Part shown: positions 26,870-35,739 of the stretch, one piece after another
Position numbering within the stretch: the first letter of the stretch is position 1
How the letters are laid out: each line of letters begins with the position of its first letter
Source of the DNA: Planococcus liqunii
Lineage (GTDB): Bacteria > Bacillota > Bacilli > Bacillales_A > Planococcaceae
Assembly: GCF_030413595.1 (NCBI RefSeq)
Contig: NZ_CP129238.1
Coordinates: 186,001 to 250,000, forward strand
DNA length: 64,000 bases
Direction: 5' to 3'
The notes under the pieces: model-generated
Seen by the model: only the letters and a program-made list of their open reading frames with translations
Database searches by the model: none
What the model was told of the DNA's origin: nothing
Position numbers and translations under genes: made by a program

Positions 26870-27646
26870 ATGTATCAAGATTTAGCGGGAAAAACGGCAA
26901 TAGTCACCGGTGCTTCAAAAGGAATTGGCAAAGGAATCGCCGAACGTTTCGGAAAAGAGCAGATGAACGTTGTAGTGGATTACCACACAGATCAAGAAGG
27001 TGCTGAAGATACTGTCGCAAGTATTGTAGCAAGCGGCGGCAATGCAGTGGCAGTCGAGGCGGATGTGGCAACAGAAGAAGGCATCCAAAAGCTCATGGCT
27101 GCAGCAATCGATCAGTATGGAAAACTCGATGTGCTGGTGAACAACGCCGGCTTCAGCAAAAGTGAGCCATCGGAAGAACTGAGTTTGGAAAACTGGCAGC
27201 GCGTATTGGACGTCAACTTGACGGGCGCTTTCATCGCCAGCCGTGAAGCAATCAGGCACATGCTCGAAAATAGCGGAACGGGCTGCATTCTCAACATTAC
27301 GAGTGTCCATCAAACAATTCCAAAAGTGAACAACGCCCATTACGCGGTGACGAAATCGGGGCTAAAGATGCTGACGGAAACGATGGCTCTTGAATACGCA
27401 GAACGAGGCATCCGGATTAATGCCATTGCACCCGGCACCATCAACACATCGGCTAATCCCGCAGAAGAAGCCGACCCGGAAGAAAAGAAAAAAACGCTTG
27501 AAAAAATACCGATGAAAAAGATTGGCCATCCGGAGCAAATTGCAGCAGCGGCTGCCTGGCTTGTATCTTCTGAAGCAGATTATGTGACCGGCACCACATT
27601 ATTCGTAGATGGCGGGATGACTTTGTACCCTTCCCAATTAAAATAA
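26870..27646 (+). CDS. Short-chain dehydrogenase, glucose 1-dehydrogenase-like
   Basis: 258 residues. NAD(P)-binding TGASKGIG near residues 14-21, NNAG, catalytic Ser145, Tyr158 and Lys162: the same numbering as Bacillus glucose 1-dehydrogenase, and the ending GTTLFVDGGMTLYPS also matches that enzyme group. It would oxidise a sugar or related alcohol with NAD(P). Sugar specificity cannot be read. Preceded by AAGGAG and followed by a perfect terminator. Confidence 0.88.
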   Translation: MYQDLAGKTAIVTGASKGIGKGIAERFGKEQMNVVVDYHTDQEGAEDTVASIVASGGNAVAVEADVATEEGIQKLMAAAIDQYGKLDVLVNNAGFSKSEPSEELSLENWQRVLDVNLTGAFIASREAIRHMLENSGTGCILNITSVHQTIPKVNNAHYAVTKSGLKMLTETMALEYAERGIRINAIAPGTINTSANPAEEADPEEKKKTLEKIPMKKIGHPEQIAAAAAWLVSSEADYVTGTTLFVDGGMTLYPSQLK

Positions 27647-27650
27647 TCCA

Positions 27651-27681
27651 AAAAGCTTTGCCGATGTGGCAAAGCTTTTTT
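27651..27681 (+). terminator. Terminator after the SDR gene
   Basis: Perfect 12-bp stem AAAAGCTTTGCC / GGCAAAGCTTTT with a 5-nt loop, then T. Confidence 0.92.
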
Positions 27682-27810
27682 ATTTGCTAGATGTTACCTC
27701 AGCCTATGTGCCGTAAGGTTTGAAGCGTTTAAATTATGGTGATAAAACATAAGACATCCATTGAATTAACAAAATAGACAGACTTTTTTAAAATTATTAG
27801 ACATTAATCG

Positions 27811-27861
27811 TTGCAATTTCTTAAAAATGTTGTATTATTACTTTATGCGATATATTGCATA
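27811..27861 (+). promoter_or_regulatory. brnQ promoter with GntR-type operator
   Basis: TTGCAA (27811-27816), 16 bp, TATTAT (27833-27838). The palindrome core TGCGATATATTGCA at 27846-27859, extended to TATGC...GCATA at 27844-27861, starts where transcription should begin. The same 14-bp core recurs in front of the GntR gene (30154-30167). A repressor bound here would block brnQ. Confidence 0.7.
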
Positions 27862-27944
27862 CCTTTTTTAAGCGTTATACTGAAATTATTGTCTAATGGT
27901 ACCACAGGAAAATACACGGTGATATGCACCCAGGAGGAAACAGA

Positions 27945-29315
27945 ATGGATACAAAATTATCTTTTAAAGCTTATGCGGTCGTCGGCATGATGTTATTCGC
28001 ATTATTTTTTGGAGCAGGGAACTTAATCTTTCCAGCACAGCTCGGCCAATATGCCGGTTCAGAAGTATGGATTGCGATTGCCGGATTTTTGATTACAGGC
28101 GTCGGCTTGCCATTGCTTGGTATTTTAGCAATCGGCTACTCGAAAAGCAATGACCTGCAAGACTTGTCAAGCCGGGTTCATCCGATTTTCGGGTTAGTCT
28201 TTACAGCCTTGCTGTATTTGACCATTGGGCCGTTCTTCGCCTTGCCAAGAACCGGTGCGGTTTCTTATGAAGTCGGGATTGCACCGTTTATCGGACAGGA
28301 ATACATGTCAATCGGCCTGATTGTCTTCTCAGCTATTTTCTTTGGAATTTCACTTTGGCTTTCCTTAAACCCCTCAAAAATGGTGGACAGCATCGGGAAG
28401 TTTTTGTCTCCAGCAATTTTAGTGACGTTAGGCGTGCTATTGATAGCGGCCATTTTCAATCCGATGGGTTCAACGGAAGCGCCGCAGGAAGCTTATGCGA
28501 GCGGAGCTTTCTTGAAAGGCTTCACTGAAGGCTATAACACAATGGATGCTTTGGCGTCTTTAGTGTTCGGAATTATTGTCATTGCGACCGTACGTAAACT
28601 GGGCGTTACTTCGTCCAAAGGCATTTTAGCTGCTACGCTGAAAAGCGGAGTTGTCGCAGCAGCCTTACTGGCGATTGTCTACACAGGAATTGCTTATTTG
28701 GGTGCGACAAGCACAGCCACGCTTGGCCTGTTGGATACTGGCGGCCCCGTATTGAGCGGAGCGTCTTCCCATTACTTTGGAACGTTCGGCACTTTGCTAT
28801 TGGCCGTTATTATTACCCTGGCTTGTTTGACAACAGCAATTGGCTTAATCGTAGCCAATGCAGAATTCTTCCATAAGCTGACGCCAAAAATCAGCTACAA
28901 AACTTATGTTGTGATTTTTTCGGTATTCTCGTTCATTGTGGCCAATGCAGGATTGGCGAATATCATTACGTATTCGATTCCGGTATTAATGTTCTTGTAC
29001 CCGCTTGCGATTGTCTTGATCATCCTGGCTTTCACTTCTCCGTTGTTTAAACATGACCGGATGGTTTATATTGCGGCAATCACCGTAACATTCTTTATTG
29101 CGATTATCGATGGCTTGAAAACTTTGACGAGTTCACTCGGAGTTGCAAATCCAGGCTGGCTGCAAGCGATTGTTGATTTTTATGCAGCCGTATTGCCTTT
29201 ATATGCAGACGGCCTTGGCTGGCTGTTGCCGGCAGTCGTTGTGATTGCAGTTACAGGATTAATTGCGCGCAGCAGAAAAAGCGTAAGTGTTCAAACCGCT
29301 CAAAACGAATATTAA
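27945..29315 (+). CDS. brnQ: Branched-chain amino-acid carrier BrnQ
   Basis: LIVCS family sodium/proton symporter for Leu, Ile and Val, 456 residues, about twelve membrane segments. The ATG at 27945 follows CAGGAGG; an upstream in-frame ATG at 27924 lacks a site. The N-terminus LFALFFGAGNLIFPAQLG and the motif GPFFALPRTGAVSYE near residue 100 are typical. Transcribed toward the GntR gene on the other strand, with a bidirectional terminator between them. Confidence 0.95.
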   Translation: MDTKLSFKAYAVVGMMLFALFFGAGNLIFPAQLGQYAGSEVWIAIAGFLITGVGLPLLGILAIGYSKSNDLQDLSSRVHPIFGLVFTALLYLTIGPFFALPRTGAVSYEVGIAPFIGQEYMSIGLIVFSAIFFGISLWLSLNPSKMVDSIGKFLSPAILVTLGVLLIAAIFNPMGSTEAPQEAYASGAFLKGFTEGYNTMDALASLVFGIIVIATVRKLGVTSSKGILAATLKSGVVAAALLAIVYTGIAYLGATSTATLGLLDTGGPVLSGASSHYFGTFGTLLLAVIITLACLTTAIGLIVANAEFFHKLTPKISYKTYVVIFSVFSFIVANAGLANIITYSIPVLMFLYPLAIVLIILAFTSPLFKHDRMVYIAAITVTFFIAIIDGLKTLTSSLGVANPGWLQAIVDFYAAVLPLYADGLGWLLPAVVVIAVTGLIARSRKSVSVQTAQNEY

Positions 29316-29360
29316 TAAAGTTAAGGCAGGCGGGTCCGGTTTCGGATCCGCTTCTCATAT

Positions 29361-29402
29361 AAAAAGCTGTCCCGAAAGCTAATTGCTTTGGGACAGCTTT
29401 TT
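29361..29402. terminator. Bidirectional terminator between brnQ and the GntR gene
   Basis: Stem AAAAAGCTGTCCC / GGGACAGCTTTTT with a 16-nt loop; A and T tracts on opposite sides. Confidence 0.9.
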
Positions 29403-29423
29403 CAATGGAATCAAAACCGGAAA

Positions 29424-30077
29424 TCAATTTACAGTCAGTTCCTCTATGGTGCGGATCCAATTTGACTTCATCAGCTTTGTGGCTTTTTCAATATCTCTAT
29501 CTTTAAAGGTTTGGATGATTTCAATATGCTCATCTACTGAAGACTGCGTCAAAATCAAAGAATGGTGGAAGAACAGTCTTCTAACATGGGCTTGCAGGCG
29601 ATTTAAAATATTGTCGACATATGGATTTTGGGAAGCGGTCACAATGTGTTGATGGAATTCTTCATCAATTTTCAATGCTGAAAAATTATCGCCTGCTCCA
29701 ATGGCTTCGGAAAAACGGCGGTTTGTATCTTCCAATAGTTCAATCAGCTCTTCGTCTGAATTGGGAATAGCTAATTCGACGGCAAGTGATTGAAGAGCGG
29801 CAAGAGGCGGCAAGAGGATTTTGATGTCTTCTTTATCCACTTTCGTCACATGGGTCGCTTTTCCTGGGAACATTTCCACAAATCCTTGGACTTCCAGTAG
29901 CTGCAACGCTTCTCTGACAGGGGTTCTGCTTAGGTTAAGGGCTTGAGCAAGCTCCGTATCGACTAGTTTTTCTTCAGGCTGCAATGTACCATCTATAATC
30001 CATTGTTGCAATTGTTCGAATGCGCTTTCCTTCGCGGTAACACGAATCGGTTTAGCATGGTTGACTGGAATCGGCAT
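29424..30077 (-). CDS. GntR family regulator, FadR/FCD type
   Basis: 217 residues. N-terminal winged helix with LVDTELAQALNLSRTPVREAL near residues 38-58 (the recognition helix), then an FCD ligand domain with the metal-site histidines in DEEFHQHI, AHVRR and DEHIEI. The palindrome in front of this gene also sits on the start of the brnQ promoter, so it is probably a repressor of brnQ and of itself, with a ligand from branched-chain amino-acid metabolism; that ligand is inference. Confidence 0.9.
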   Translation of the reverse strand: MPIPVNHAKPIRVTAKESAFEQLQQWIIDGTLQPEEKLVDTELAQALNLSRTPVREALQLLEVQGFVEMFPGKATHVTKVDKEDIKILLPPLAALQSLAVELAIPNSDEELIELLEDTNRRFSEAIGAGDNFSALKIDEEFHQHIVTASQNPYVDNILNRLQAHVRRLFFHHSLILTQSSVDEHIEIIQTFKDRDIEKATKLMKSNWIRTIEELTVN

Positions 30078-30153
30078 TGCAGATTCATCCTTTCTATGTC
30101 ATGCAGTATAGAATAATTATACCCTATTTTGTGGAAAAATGAAATATTCATAA

Positions 30154-30167
30154 TGCAATATATTGCG
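30154..30167 (-). promoter_or_regulatory. Second copy of the GntR palindrome
   Basis: TGCAATATATTGCG, 13 of 14 positions as in the brnQ operator when read on the same strand and symmetric about its centre. It lies about 80 bp upstream of the GntR start codon; a TATAAT on the minus strand near 30115-30120 would place it some 40-50 bp upstream of transcription start. Confidence 0.6.
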
Positions 30168-30248
30168 TCAGTTATTCTTGAATAGTCTCCGTTTTGCTTT
30201 TTCGGAATAGGGAATAAAGAAAACAAGCTTTTAAAAGGAGGCCAAACG

Positions 30249-30605
30249 ATGCTCGCATTTGTACCAAGCAAAGATACCGAAACAATTGCAATGGAGTTTA
30301 ACGGAAAAGCTACTCAAGAAGATTTGGAGAAGTTCGACAAAGTCACTCAGGAAAAGTTTGGGGAAAAAGGAGGCTTCAATGTATATTTGGTGGTTCATGA
30401 CTTTGACGGGGCAAGCGCCAAAGCGATGTTTGAAGAAGTGAAAATTGATGTGAACCGCTGGAGCCAGTATAACAAACTGGCGGTGGTCAGCGATAAAAGC
30501 TTACTTGGGGCAATAGCAGAGTTTGCCGGTTATTTGCCGGGAGTCCAAGCCAAGCATTTTGATATGGACGAAATGGAAGCCGCTTGGGAATGGATTAAGA
30601 ACTGA
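30249..30605 (+). CDS. SpoIIAA-like (STAS/SEC14-type) small protein
   Basis: 118 residues, pattern of the DUF3478/SpoIIAA-like family: LVVHDFDGASAKAMFEEVKID and NKLAVVSDKSLLG with a C-terminal acidic helix ending in EAAWEWIKN. It resembles a STAS fold but lacks an obvious phosphoacceptor serine of the SpoIIAA kind. Preceded by AAAAGGAGG. Monocistronic with its own terminator. Role unknown, possibly membrane/lipid associated by analogy to SEC14-like folds. Confidence 0.83.
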   Translation: MLAFVPSKDTETIAMEFNGKATQEDLEKFDKVTQEKFGEKGGFNVYLVVHDFDGASAKAMFEEVKIDVNRWSQYNKLAVVSDKSLLGAIAEFAGYLPGVQAKHFDMDEMEAAWEWIKN

Positions 30606-30608
30606 TTG

Positions 30609-30638
30609 AAAAGCCTTGCGAACCTGCAAGGCTTTTTA
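30609..30638 (+). terminator. Terminator after the SpoIIAA-like gene
   Basis: Stem AAAAGCCTTGC / GCAAGGCTTTTT with a 5-nt loop. Confidence 0.9.
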
Positions 30639-30744
30639 GTTGGAGCTGCATCCATTGAAGTTCCTTTTGGCGATGGTATGAATGAGGTCCGGTTTGTATT
30701 AAACTGGAGAGAAGACAAATGTGTTTTAACGGATAGGATGAGTG

Positions 30745-31941
30745 ATGATGAGACAAGAAATTACATTAACGGTGACCGATAAAGCGAAAGCGGAATTCCA
30801 GCGGGGGTTCCCATTGATCGCAAAAGAAGCCCTTGAAGATGCAGACCAGCTGACACAAGAGGGGACGATTGTAAACCTGGCGGATAAACAGGGCAAGTTT
30901 CTGGCAAAAGGGTATTACGGCAAGCAGAACAAAGGCTATGGCTGGGTATTGACGCGCAACAAAGACGAAGCGATCAGCCAAGGCTTTATGGAACGCACGC
31001 TGTCGGCGGCGCTTGACCAGCGGAAAAGCTTTTTCAACAATCCGGATACGACGGCTTTCCGTGTATTCAATGGAGAAGGAGACGGCTTTGGCGGTTTGAC
31101 GATTGATTATTATGCCGGATTTTATTTGCTGAACTGGTATAGCGAAGGGGTATATACCTTTAGAGATGAAATCATCGCAGCACTTGGCAATGTAGTGGAT
31201 GCAAAAGGCATCTACCAGAAAAAACGCTTTGATACAAAAGGCCAGTACATTGAAGATGATGATTTTGTAGCGGGCGAACGCGGCGAGTTCCCGTTGATCG
31301 TAAAAGAAAACGGTGTGAATTTTGCGGTTTACTTGAACGATGGGGCAATGACGGGCATCTTCCTGGACCAACGGGACGTGCGGAATGCCATCAAGGAAAA
31401 ATACGCCAAAGGCAAAACGGTCTTGAACACCTTCTCTTACACAGGCGCTTTTTCAGTGGCGGCAGCGGCCGGCGGTGCGGTGAAGACGACGAGCGTCGAT
31501 TTAGCGAAACGCAGCTCTGCGAAAACCATTGAACAGTTCAGTGTCAATGGCATCGACTACGAACATCAAGACATCCTTGTCATGGACGTTTTCAATTACT
31601 TCAAATACGCAAAACGGAAAGAATTGAAATTCGATTTGGTCGTTCTCGACCCGCCGAGTTTTGCGCGTTCAAAGAAATACACATTCAGTACGGCAAAAGA
31701 CTATACCAACTTGATGAAAGAAGCCATTGCGATTACGGAACAAAAAGGCATGATTGTCGCTTCCACCAATAGTGCTTCGTTTGGCATGAAGAAATTTAAA
31801 GGCTTTATCGAAAAAGCGTTCAAAGAAGAAGGCAAGAAATACCGCATCGTTGAGGAATACACGCTGCCTGCTGATTTCCGTGTACGCAAAGAGTTTAAAG
31901 AAGGCGATTACTTGAAAGTGTTGTTTGTGGAATTGGTTTAA
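30745..31941 (+). CDS. Class I rRNA large-subunit methyltransferase (RlmI-like)
   Basis: About 398 residues. Start is one of GTG 30742, ATG 30745 or ATG 30748; 30745 is best spaced from the AGGA at 30735. N-terminal PUA-like RNA-binding domain (about 1-75), a beta-barrel middle, and a C-terminal SAM-dependent domain with LNTFSYTGAFSVAAAAGG (SAM site) and LDPPSFARSKK (catalytic DPPxF). It transfers a methyl group to a cytosine C5 of 23S rRNA in E. coli RlmI; the exact target here is not shown. Confidence 0.88.
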   Translation: MMRQEITLTVTDKAKAEFQRGFPLIAKEALEDADQLTQEGTIVNLADKQGKFLAKGYYGKQNKGYGWVLTRNKDEAISQGFMERTLSAALDQRKSFFNNPDTTAFRVFNGEGDGFGGLTIDYYAGFYLLNWYSEGVYTFRDEIIAALGNVVDAKGIYQKKRFDTKGQYIEDDDFVAGERGEFPLIVKENGVNFAVYLNDGAMTGIFLDQRDVRNAIKEKYAKGKTVLNTFSYTGAFSVAAAAGGAVKTTSVDLAKRSSAKTIEQFSVNGIDYEHQDILVMDVFNYFKYAKRKELKFDLVVLDPPSFARSKKYTFSTAKDYTNLMKEAIAITEQKGMIVASTNSASFGMKKFKGFIEKAFKEEGKKYRIVEEYTLPADFRVRKEFKEGDYLKVLFVELV

Positions 31942-31984
31942 GGGCCGCATAAAGAATGCAATAAGCGATTGCAGGAGACTGCCT

Positions 31985-32018
31985 CAAACACCTACGGATT
32001 TTTTCCGCAGGTGTTTTT
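31985..32018 (+). terminator. Terminator after the methyltransferase
   Basis: Stem AAACACCT(A)CGGA / TCCG(C)AGGTGTTT followed by T. Confidence 0.88.
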
Positions 32019-32095
32019 GTCTTTGTCTGCCGATTGCCGGTGAACTGTTCTATAATGGAATTATCTGATTATATCTTTTTACAGGAGGAAATTTA

Positions 32096-33307
32096 ATGAC
32101 GAAAGCAATAAGTTCCCCTTTGGTTGGGAATCCGGTTTATCCAGTCATGTTTGCAATGGGCGCTTGCCATTTGCTGAATGATTCCTTGCAAGCGGTCATT
32201 CCGGCAATGTTTCCGATTCTGGAAAAAGACCTCGGCTTAACATTCACTCAACTTGGGATGATTGCCTTTGCGTTGAATATCGTGGCCTCGCTGCTGCAGC
32301 CGGTAGTAGGCTTTATCAGCGACCGAAAACCGATGCCATTCGCTTTGCCGCTTGGCATGACCAGTTCATTTATCGGCATGGCGGGCCTGGCGTTTGCGCC
32401 GGAATATTGGATGATCCTTGTATCGGTGATGTTCTTAGGATTCGGTTCAGCGATTTTCCATCCGGAAGGCTCCCGTGTTTCATATATGGCAGCGGGCACG
32501 AGACGAGGCCTATCGCAGTCTATTTACCAAGTGGGCGGAAACTCGGGGCAGGCGCTGGCGCCTTTGATCAGCGCCTTCATTCTCGTGCCGCTCGGGCAAC
32601 ACGGTGCCGCTTTGTTTTTATTTGTCGCAGCTCTCGGCATCTTCATTCTTTCCAAGATCTCATTCTGGTATAAGGAACAGCTGGCCAAGGAGAAATTGCA
32701 GAAAGGCAAAAAAGTCTTGCTGTCTTCGCTGCCTGCCCTGACGAAAAAGCAAGTGGGCGTAGCCTTGGCGCTATTGTTAATCATCATTTTTGCCCGATCG
32801 TTTTACGTCACCAATATGACCAGTTTCTACATTTTCCATTTGATGGACACCTATGGGCTGACGATTCAAACCGGACAGCTTTACATTTTCTTGTTTTTAG
32901 CAGTCGGTGCAGCCGGCACATTTTTCGGTGGGCCGATGGCGGACAAAATTGGCCGGAAAAATGTGATTGTCTTATCGATTCTCGTTCCCATTCCACTCGC
33001 GATTGCGTTGCCTTATGTGCCGCTGTTTATCGTGATCATTCTGTTGGCGTTGATCGGCTTTTTCATCATGCTGAGCTTCTCAGTAACCGTCGTCTATGCC
33101 CAGGAACTGGTTCCGAGCAAAATCGGTACGATGTCCGGCCTGACCGTCGGACTCGCTTTTGGCATGGGCGCAATTGGCGGTGTTGTGATCGGCATTTTGA
33201 TGGATTACATCGGAGTCTATGAAACAATGGTGGTTGTTTCGTTTCTGCCGATTATCGGCCTTGTCGGTTTAGGCTTGCCGAAAGACCGCAAAATAACAGC
33301 AGCATAA
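32096..33307 (+). CDS. MFS efflux transporter, fosmidomycin-resistance type
   Basis: 403 residues, twelve membrane segments. N-terminal motif CHLLNDSLQAVIPAMFP and the inter-helix FISDRKPMPF match Fsr-type exporters; FHPEGSR at the start of helix 4-5 is a family signature. Pumps out fosmidomycin and similar compounds in E. coli; the natural substrate here is unknown. CAGGAGG precedes the ATG. The next gene begins 22 bp downstream. Confidence 0.9.
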   Translation: MTKAISSPLVGNPVYPVMFAMGACHLLNDSLQAVIPAMFPILEKDLGLTFTQLGMIAFALNIVASLLQPVVGFISDRKPMPFALPLGMTSSFIGMAGLAFAPEYWMILVSVMFLGFGSAIFHPEGSRVSYMAAGTRRGLSQSIYQVGGNSGQALAPLISAFILVPLGQHGAALFLFVAALGIFILSKISFWYKEQLAKEKLQKGKKVLLSSLPALTKKQVGVALALLLIIIFARSFYVTNMTSFYIFHLMDTYGLTIQTGQLYIFLFLAVGAAGTFFGGPMADKIGRKNVIVLSILVPIPLAIALPYVPLFIVIILLALIGFFIMLSFSVTVVYAQELVPSKIGTMSGLTVGLAFGMGAIGGVVIGILMDYIGVYETMVVVSFLPIIGLVGLGLPKDRKITAA

Positions 33308-33329
33308 TTTGACAAAAAGGATGATGAAC

Positions 33330-33890
33330 ATGGACAAAGCAGTTCCTGAAATTCCCGAAGAAATCCGCACTGAACGTTTATTGATCCGCATGCCGAAACC
33401 GGGAGACGGAAAAGCGGTGAATGCAGCAATCCGGGCTTCCATCAAAGAACTGAAAGCGTGGCTGCCTTTTGCCCAGCAGCTGCCTTCGGTTGAAGAAACG
33501 GAAATCAATACAGTGGAAGCACATCTCAACTTCTTAAAGCATGAAAATCTGCGTTACCTTATTTTTAACAAAGAGACAGGCGAGTTTATCGGTTCGAGCG
33601 GTTTTCATAGCATAGAATGGGAAGTGCCGAAGATGGAAATTGGCTATTGGATCGACACGCGCTGGAGCGGCTTTGGCTATATGGCAGAAGCGGTATCTGC
33701 GCTGTCTGAACTCGCTTTGGATGGATTCGGGTGCAAACGGCTGGAAATCAGGTGCGATGCTGAAAACGTAAAAAGCCGCGCTATTCCTGAAACCCTTGGC
33801 TTTGTTCTCGAAGGTGTCTTACATAATGATGAATTGTCAGTGGACGGCAAGAATCTAACGGATACGTGCATTTACGCGAAATTCATGTAA
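33330..33890 (+). CDS. GNAT acetyltransferase, RimJ/RimL type
   Basis: 186 residues from the ATG at 33330, spaced 8 bases from AAAGG; several earlier starts (33309, 33321, 33324) are too near it. The motif IGYWIDTRWSGFGYMAEAV gives the acetyl-CoA loop and CKRLEIRCDAENVKSRAIPETLGF the C-terminal signature. N-acetylates a protein terminus or a small amine; the acceptor is unknown. It lies between an efflux pump and an ABC exporter. Confidence 0.88.
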   Translation: MDKAVPEIPEEIRTERLLIRMPKPGDGKAVNAAIRASIKELKAWLPFAQQLPSVEETEINTVEAHLNFLKHENLRYLIFNKETGEFIGSSGFHSIEWEVPKMEIGYWIDTRWSGFGYMAEAVSALSELALDGFGCKRLEIRCDAENVKSRAIPETLGFVLEGVLHNDELSVDGKNLTDTCIYAKFM

Positions 33891-33934
33891 ATAAGAAAAG
33901 AAAGCAGAAATTTAATTTTAGAATGGAGCTTTCA

Positions 33935-35677
33935 ATGATGGAAAAAGCACAAGCGACGACAAGCATCAAAACATTTATTTCACTTCTCCTTTCGTTAAAG
34001 ATTCCGAAGTGGGCACTGGTTATCGGATTGGGCTCGAGCGTGATCACCACATTAGTAGGGTTGGCGGTTCCGCTGTTGACCAGAAATTTAGTGGATGGAT
34101 TTTCTATTGATGCTATCAGTCCATGGCTGGTCGGCGGCTTGGTTGCTGCTTTTATCCTACAGGCTGTTATCAATGGAGTTTCGATTTATTTACTGAGTAT
34201 GGTCGGCCAAAAAATCGTGGCGAATTTGAGAAGCCGGATGTGGACCCATCTGATTCGGCTGCGTGTTCCGTATTTTGATCAGCAGGCGAGCGGGGAAACG
34301 GTCAGCCGGGTCGTCAATGACACAGGAATTGTCCGCAATTTGATTACCGATCATTTTCCACAGTTCATCACCGGCATCATCTCTATTATCGGAGCGGTCA
34401 TTATCTTGCTGGTGCTCGATTGGAAAATGACGTTAATTATGTTGTTGTCTGTACCAATCACGATTGCCATCATGATTCCGCTTGGGCGCCGGATGGCCAA
34501 GATTTCCCGCAGCTTACAGGATGAAACCGCAGTGTTTACAGGTCATGTGCAGCAGACGCTGAGCGAGATTCGCTTGATGAAATCTTCAACCGCTGAAAAA
34601 ACAGAAGAAGACCGTGGCTTGGGCGGCATTCAAAAGCTGTTCAAGATCGGCTTGAAAGAAGCGAAAATATACGCCTTGATCGCCCCGCTCATGTACACGG
34701 TGGTCATGGCGGTCATTGTCCTGATTATTGGCTACGGCGGCGTCCGTGTGGCAGAAGGCACGATGTCAACAGGGTCACTGGTGGCATTTCTTTTGTATCT
34801 GTTCCAAATCGTCATGCCGATGACCAGTTTTGCGCTGTTTTTTACGGAGCTGCAAAAAGCAAAAGGGGCCACAGAGCGCATTATTGGCATTTTGGATTTG
34901 CCGCTTGAAGAAAGGCAAAAGGGCCGTGAAATCGACATCGCCAATAAAACCCTGCGAATTGAGCAGGTGGATTTTGCTTATGACAAAGGGGAGCCTGTTC
35001 TTCGGAACGTTTCCTTTGAAGCGAATCCCGGCGAAATGATTGCTTTTGCAGGGCCGAGTGGAGGCGGGAAAACGACTGTCTTTGGTCTGATTGAGCGCTT
35101 TTATGAGCCGGCTGCCGGAATCATTACCATTGGGGGCATCCCCATTAACGAATTGTCGATGACTTCCTGGCGCAGCCAAATTGGCTACGTGTCGCAGGAA
35201 AGCGCGATGATGGGCGGCACAATCCGTGCGAACTTGACCTATGGCTTACCAGATGCCGAACAGATTCCAGACGAGGAGCTGTGGCATGTTGCACGAATGG
35301 CTTATGCGGAAGAATTTATTCAGGGCTTTCCGGACGGCCTGGACACGGAAGTCGGGGAACGCGGCGTGAAATTGTCCGGCGGCCAGCGCCAGCGGATAGC
35401 CATTGCACGGGCTTTTCTCCGCGATCCAAAAATTCTCATGATGGATGAAGCGACAGCGAGCCTCGACAGCCAGTCGGAAGGCATTGTCCAACAGGCATTA
35501 AGCCGTTTGATGGAAGGGCGTACAACCTTGGTGATCGCTCACCGCCTATCGACGATTGTCGATGCAGATAAAATTGTGTTTATTGAAAAAGGACGAGTTA
35601 CGGGAGTCGGAACCCATCTCGAACTCAGTGGGTCCCATGAACTTTACAGTGAGTTTGCCGAACAGCAAATAACTTAG
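33935..35677 (+). CDS. ABC multidrug exporter half-transporter (BmrA/LmrA type)
   Basis: 580 residues from the ATG at 33935 (TGGAG six bases ahead). N-terminal domain with six helices (residues about 25-300), C-terminal ATPase with Walker A GPSGGGKT at 373-380, signature LSGGQRQR, Walker B ILMMDEATASLD and H-loop IAHRLST. Works as a homodimer. The frame extends upstream into the GNAT gene but without a start. A MerR regulator follows within 62 bp of the stop and may sense a drug. Confidence 0.93.
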   Translation: MMEKAQATTSIKTFISLLLSLKIPKWALVIGLGSSVITTLVGLAVPLLTRNLVDGFSIDAISPWLVGGLVAAFILQAVINGVSIYLLSMVGQKIVANLRSRMWTHLIRLRVPYFDQQASGETVSRVVNDTGIVRNLITDHFPQFITGIISIIGAVIILLVLDWKMTLIMLLSVPITIAIMIPLGRRMAKISRSLQDETAVFTGHVQQTLSEIRLMKSSTAEKTEEDRGLGGIQKLFKIGLKEAKIYALIAPLMYTVVMAVIVLIIGYGGVRVAEGTMSTGSLVAFLLYLFQIVMPMTSFALFFTELQKAKGATERIIGILDLPLEERQKGREIDIANKTLRIEQVDFAYDKGEPVLRNVSFEANPGEMIAFAGPSGGGKTTVFGLIERFYEPAAGIITIGGIPINELSMTSWRSQIGYVSQESAMMGGTIRANLTYGLPDAEQIPDEELWHVARMAYAEEFIQGFPDGLDTEVGERGVKLSGGQRQRIAIARAFLRDPKILMMDEATASLDSQSEGIVQQALSRLMEGRTTLVIAHRLSTIVDADKIVFIEKGRVTGVGTHLELSGSHELYSEFAEQQIT

Positions 35678-35686
35678 ATTTCATGC

Positions 35687-35717
35687 TTGACCTTGACGTT
35701 GCGTTAAGGTGTAAAGT
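35687..35717 (+). promoter_or_regulatory. MerR-type promoter with 19-bp spacer
   Basis: TTGACC (35687-35692), a 19-bp spacer, TAAAGT (35712-35717). The spacer holds a dyad, arms ACCTTGACG and CGTTAAGGT around TTG (35690-35710), with one mismatch in nine. Overlong spacers with a centred dyad are the hallmark of promoters activated by MerR proteins through DNA untwisting. It lies 10 bp after the ABC exporter stop and drives the merR gene itself. Confidence 0.78.
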
Positions 35718-35739
35718 GAAGGCATCAGGAGGTGAGCTT

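Noticed and set aside
25852-27646. Toxin-antitoxin or abortive-infection locus around DUF2971
   Set aside because: No small antitoxin-like partner, no recombinase, and neighbours are metabolic genes.
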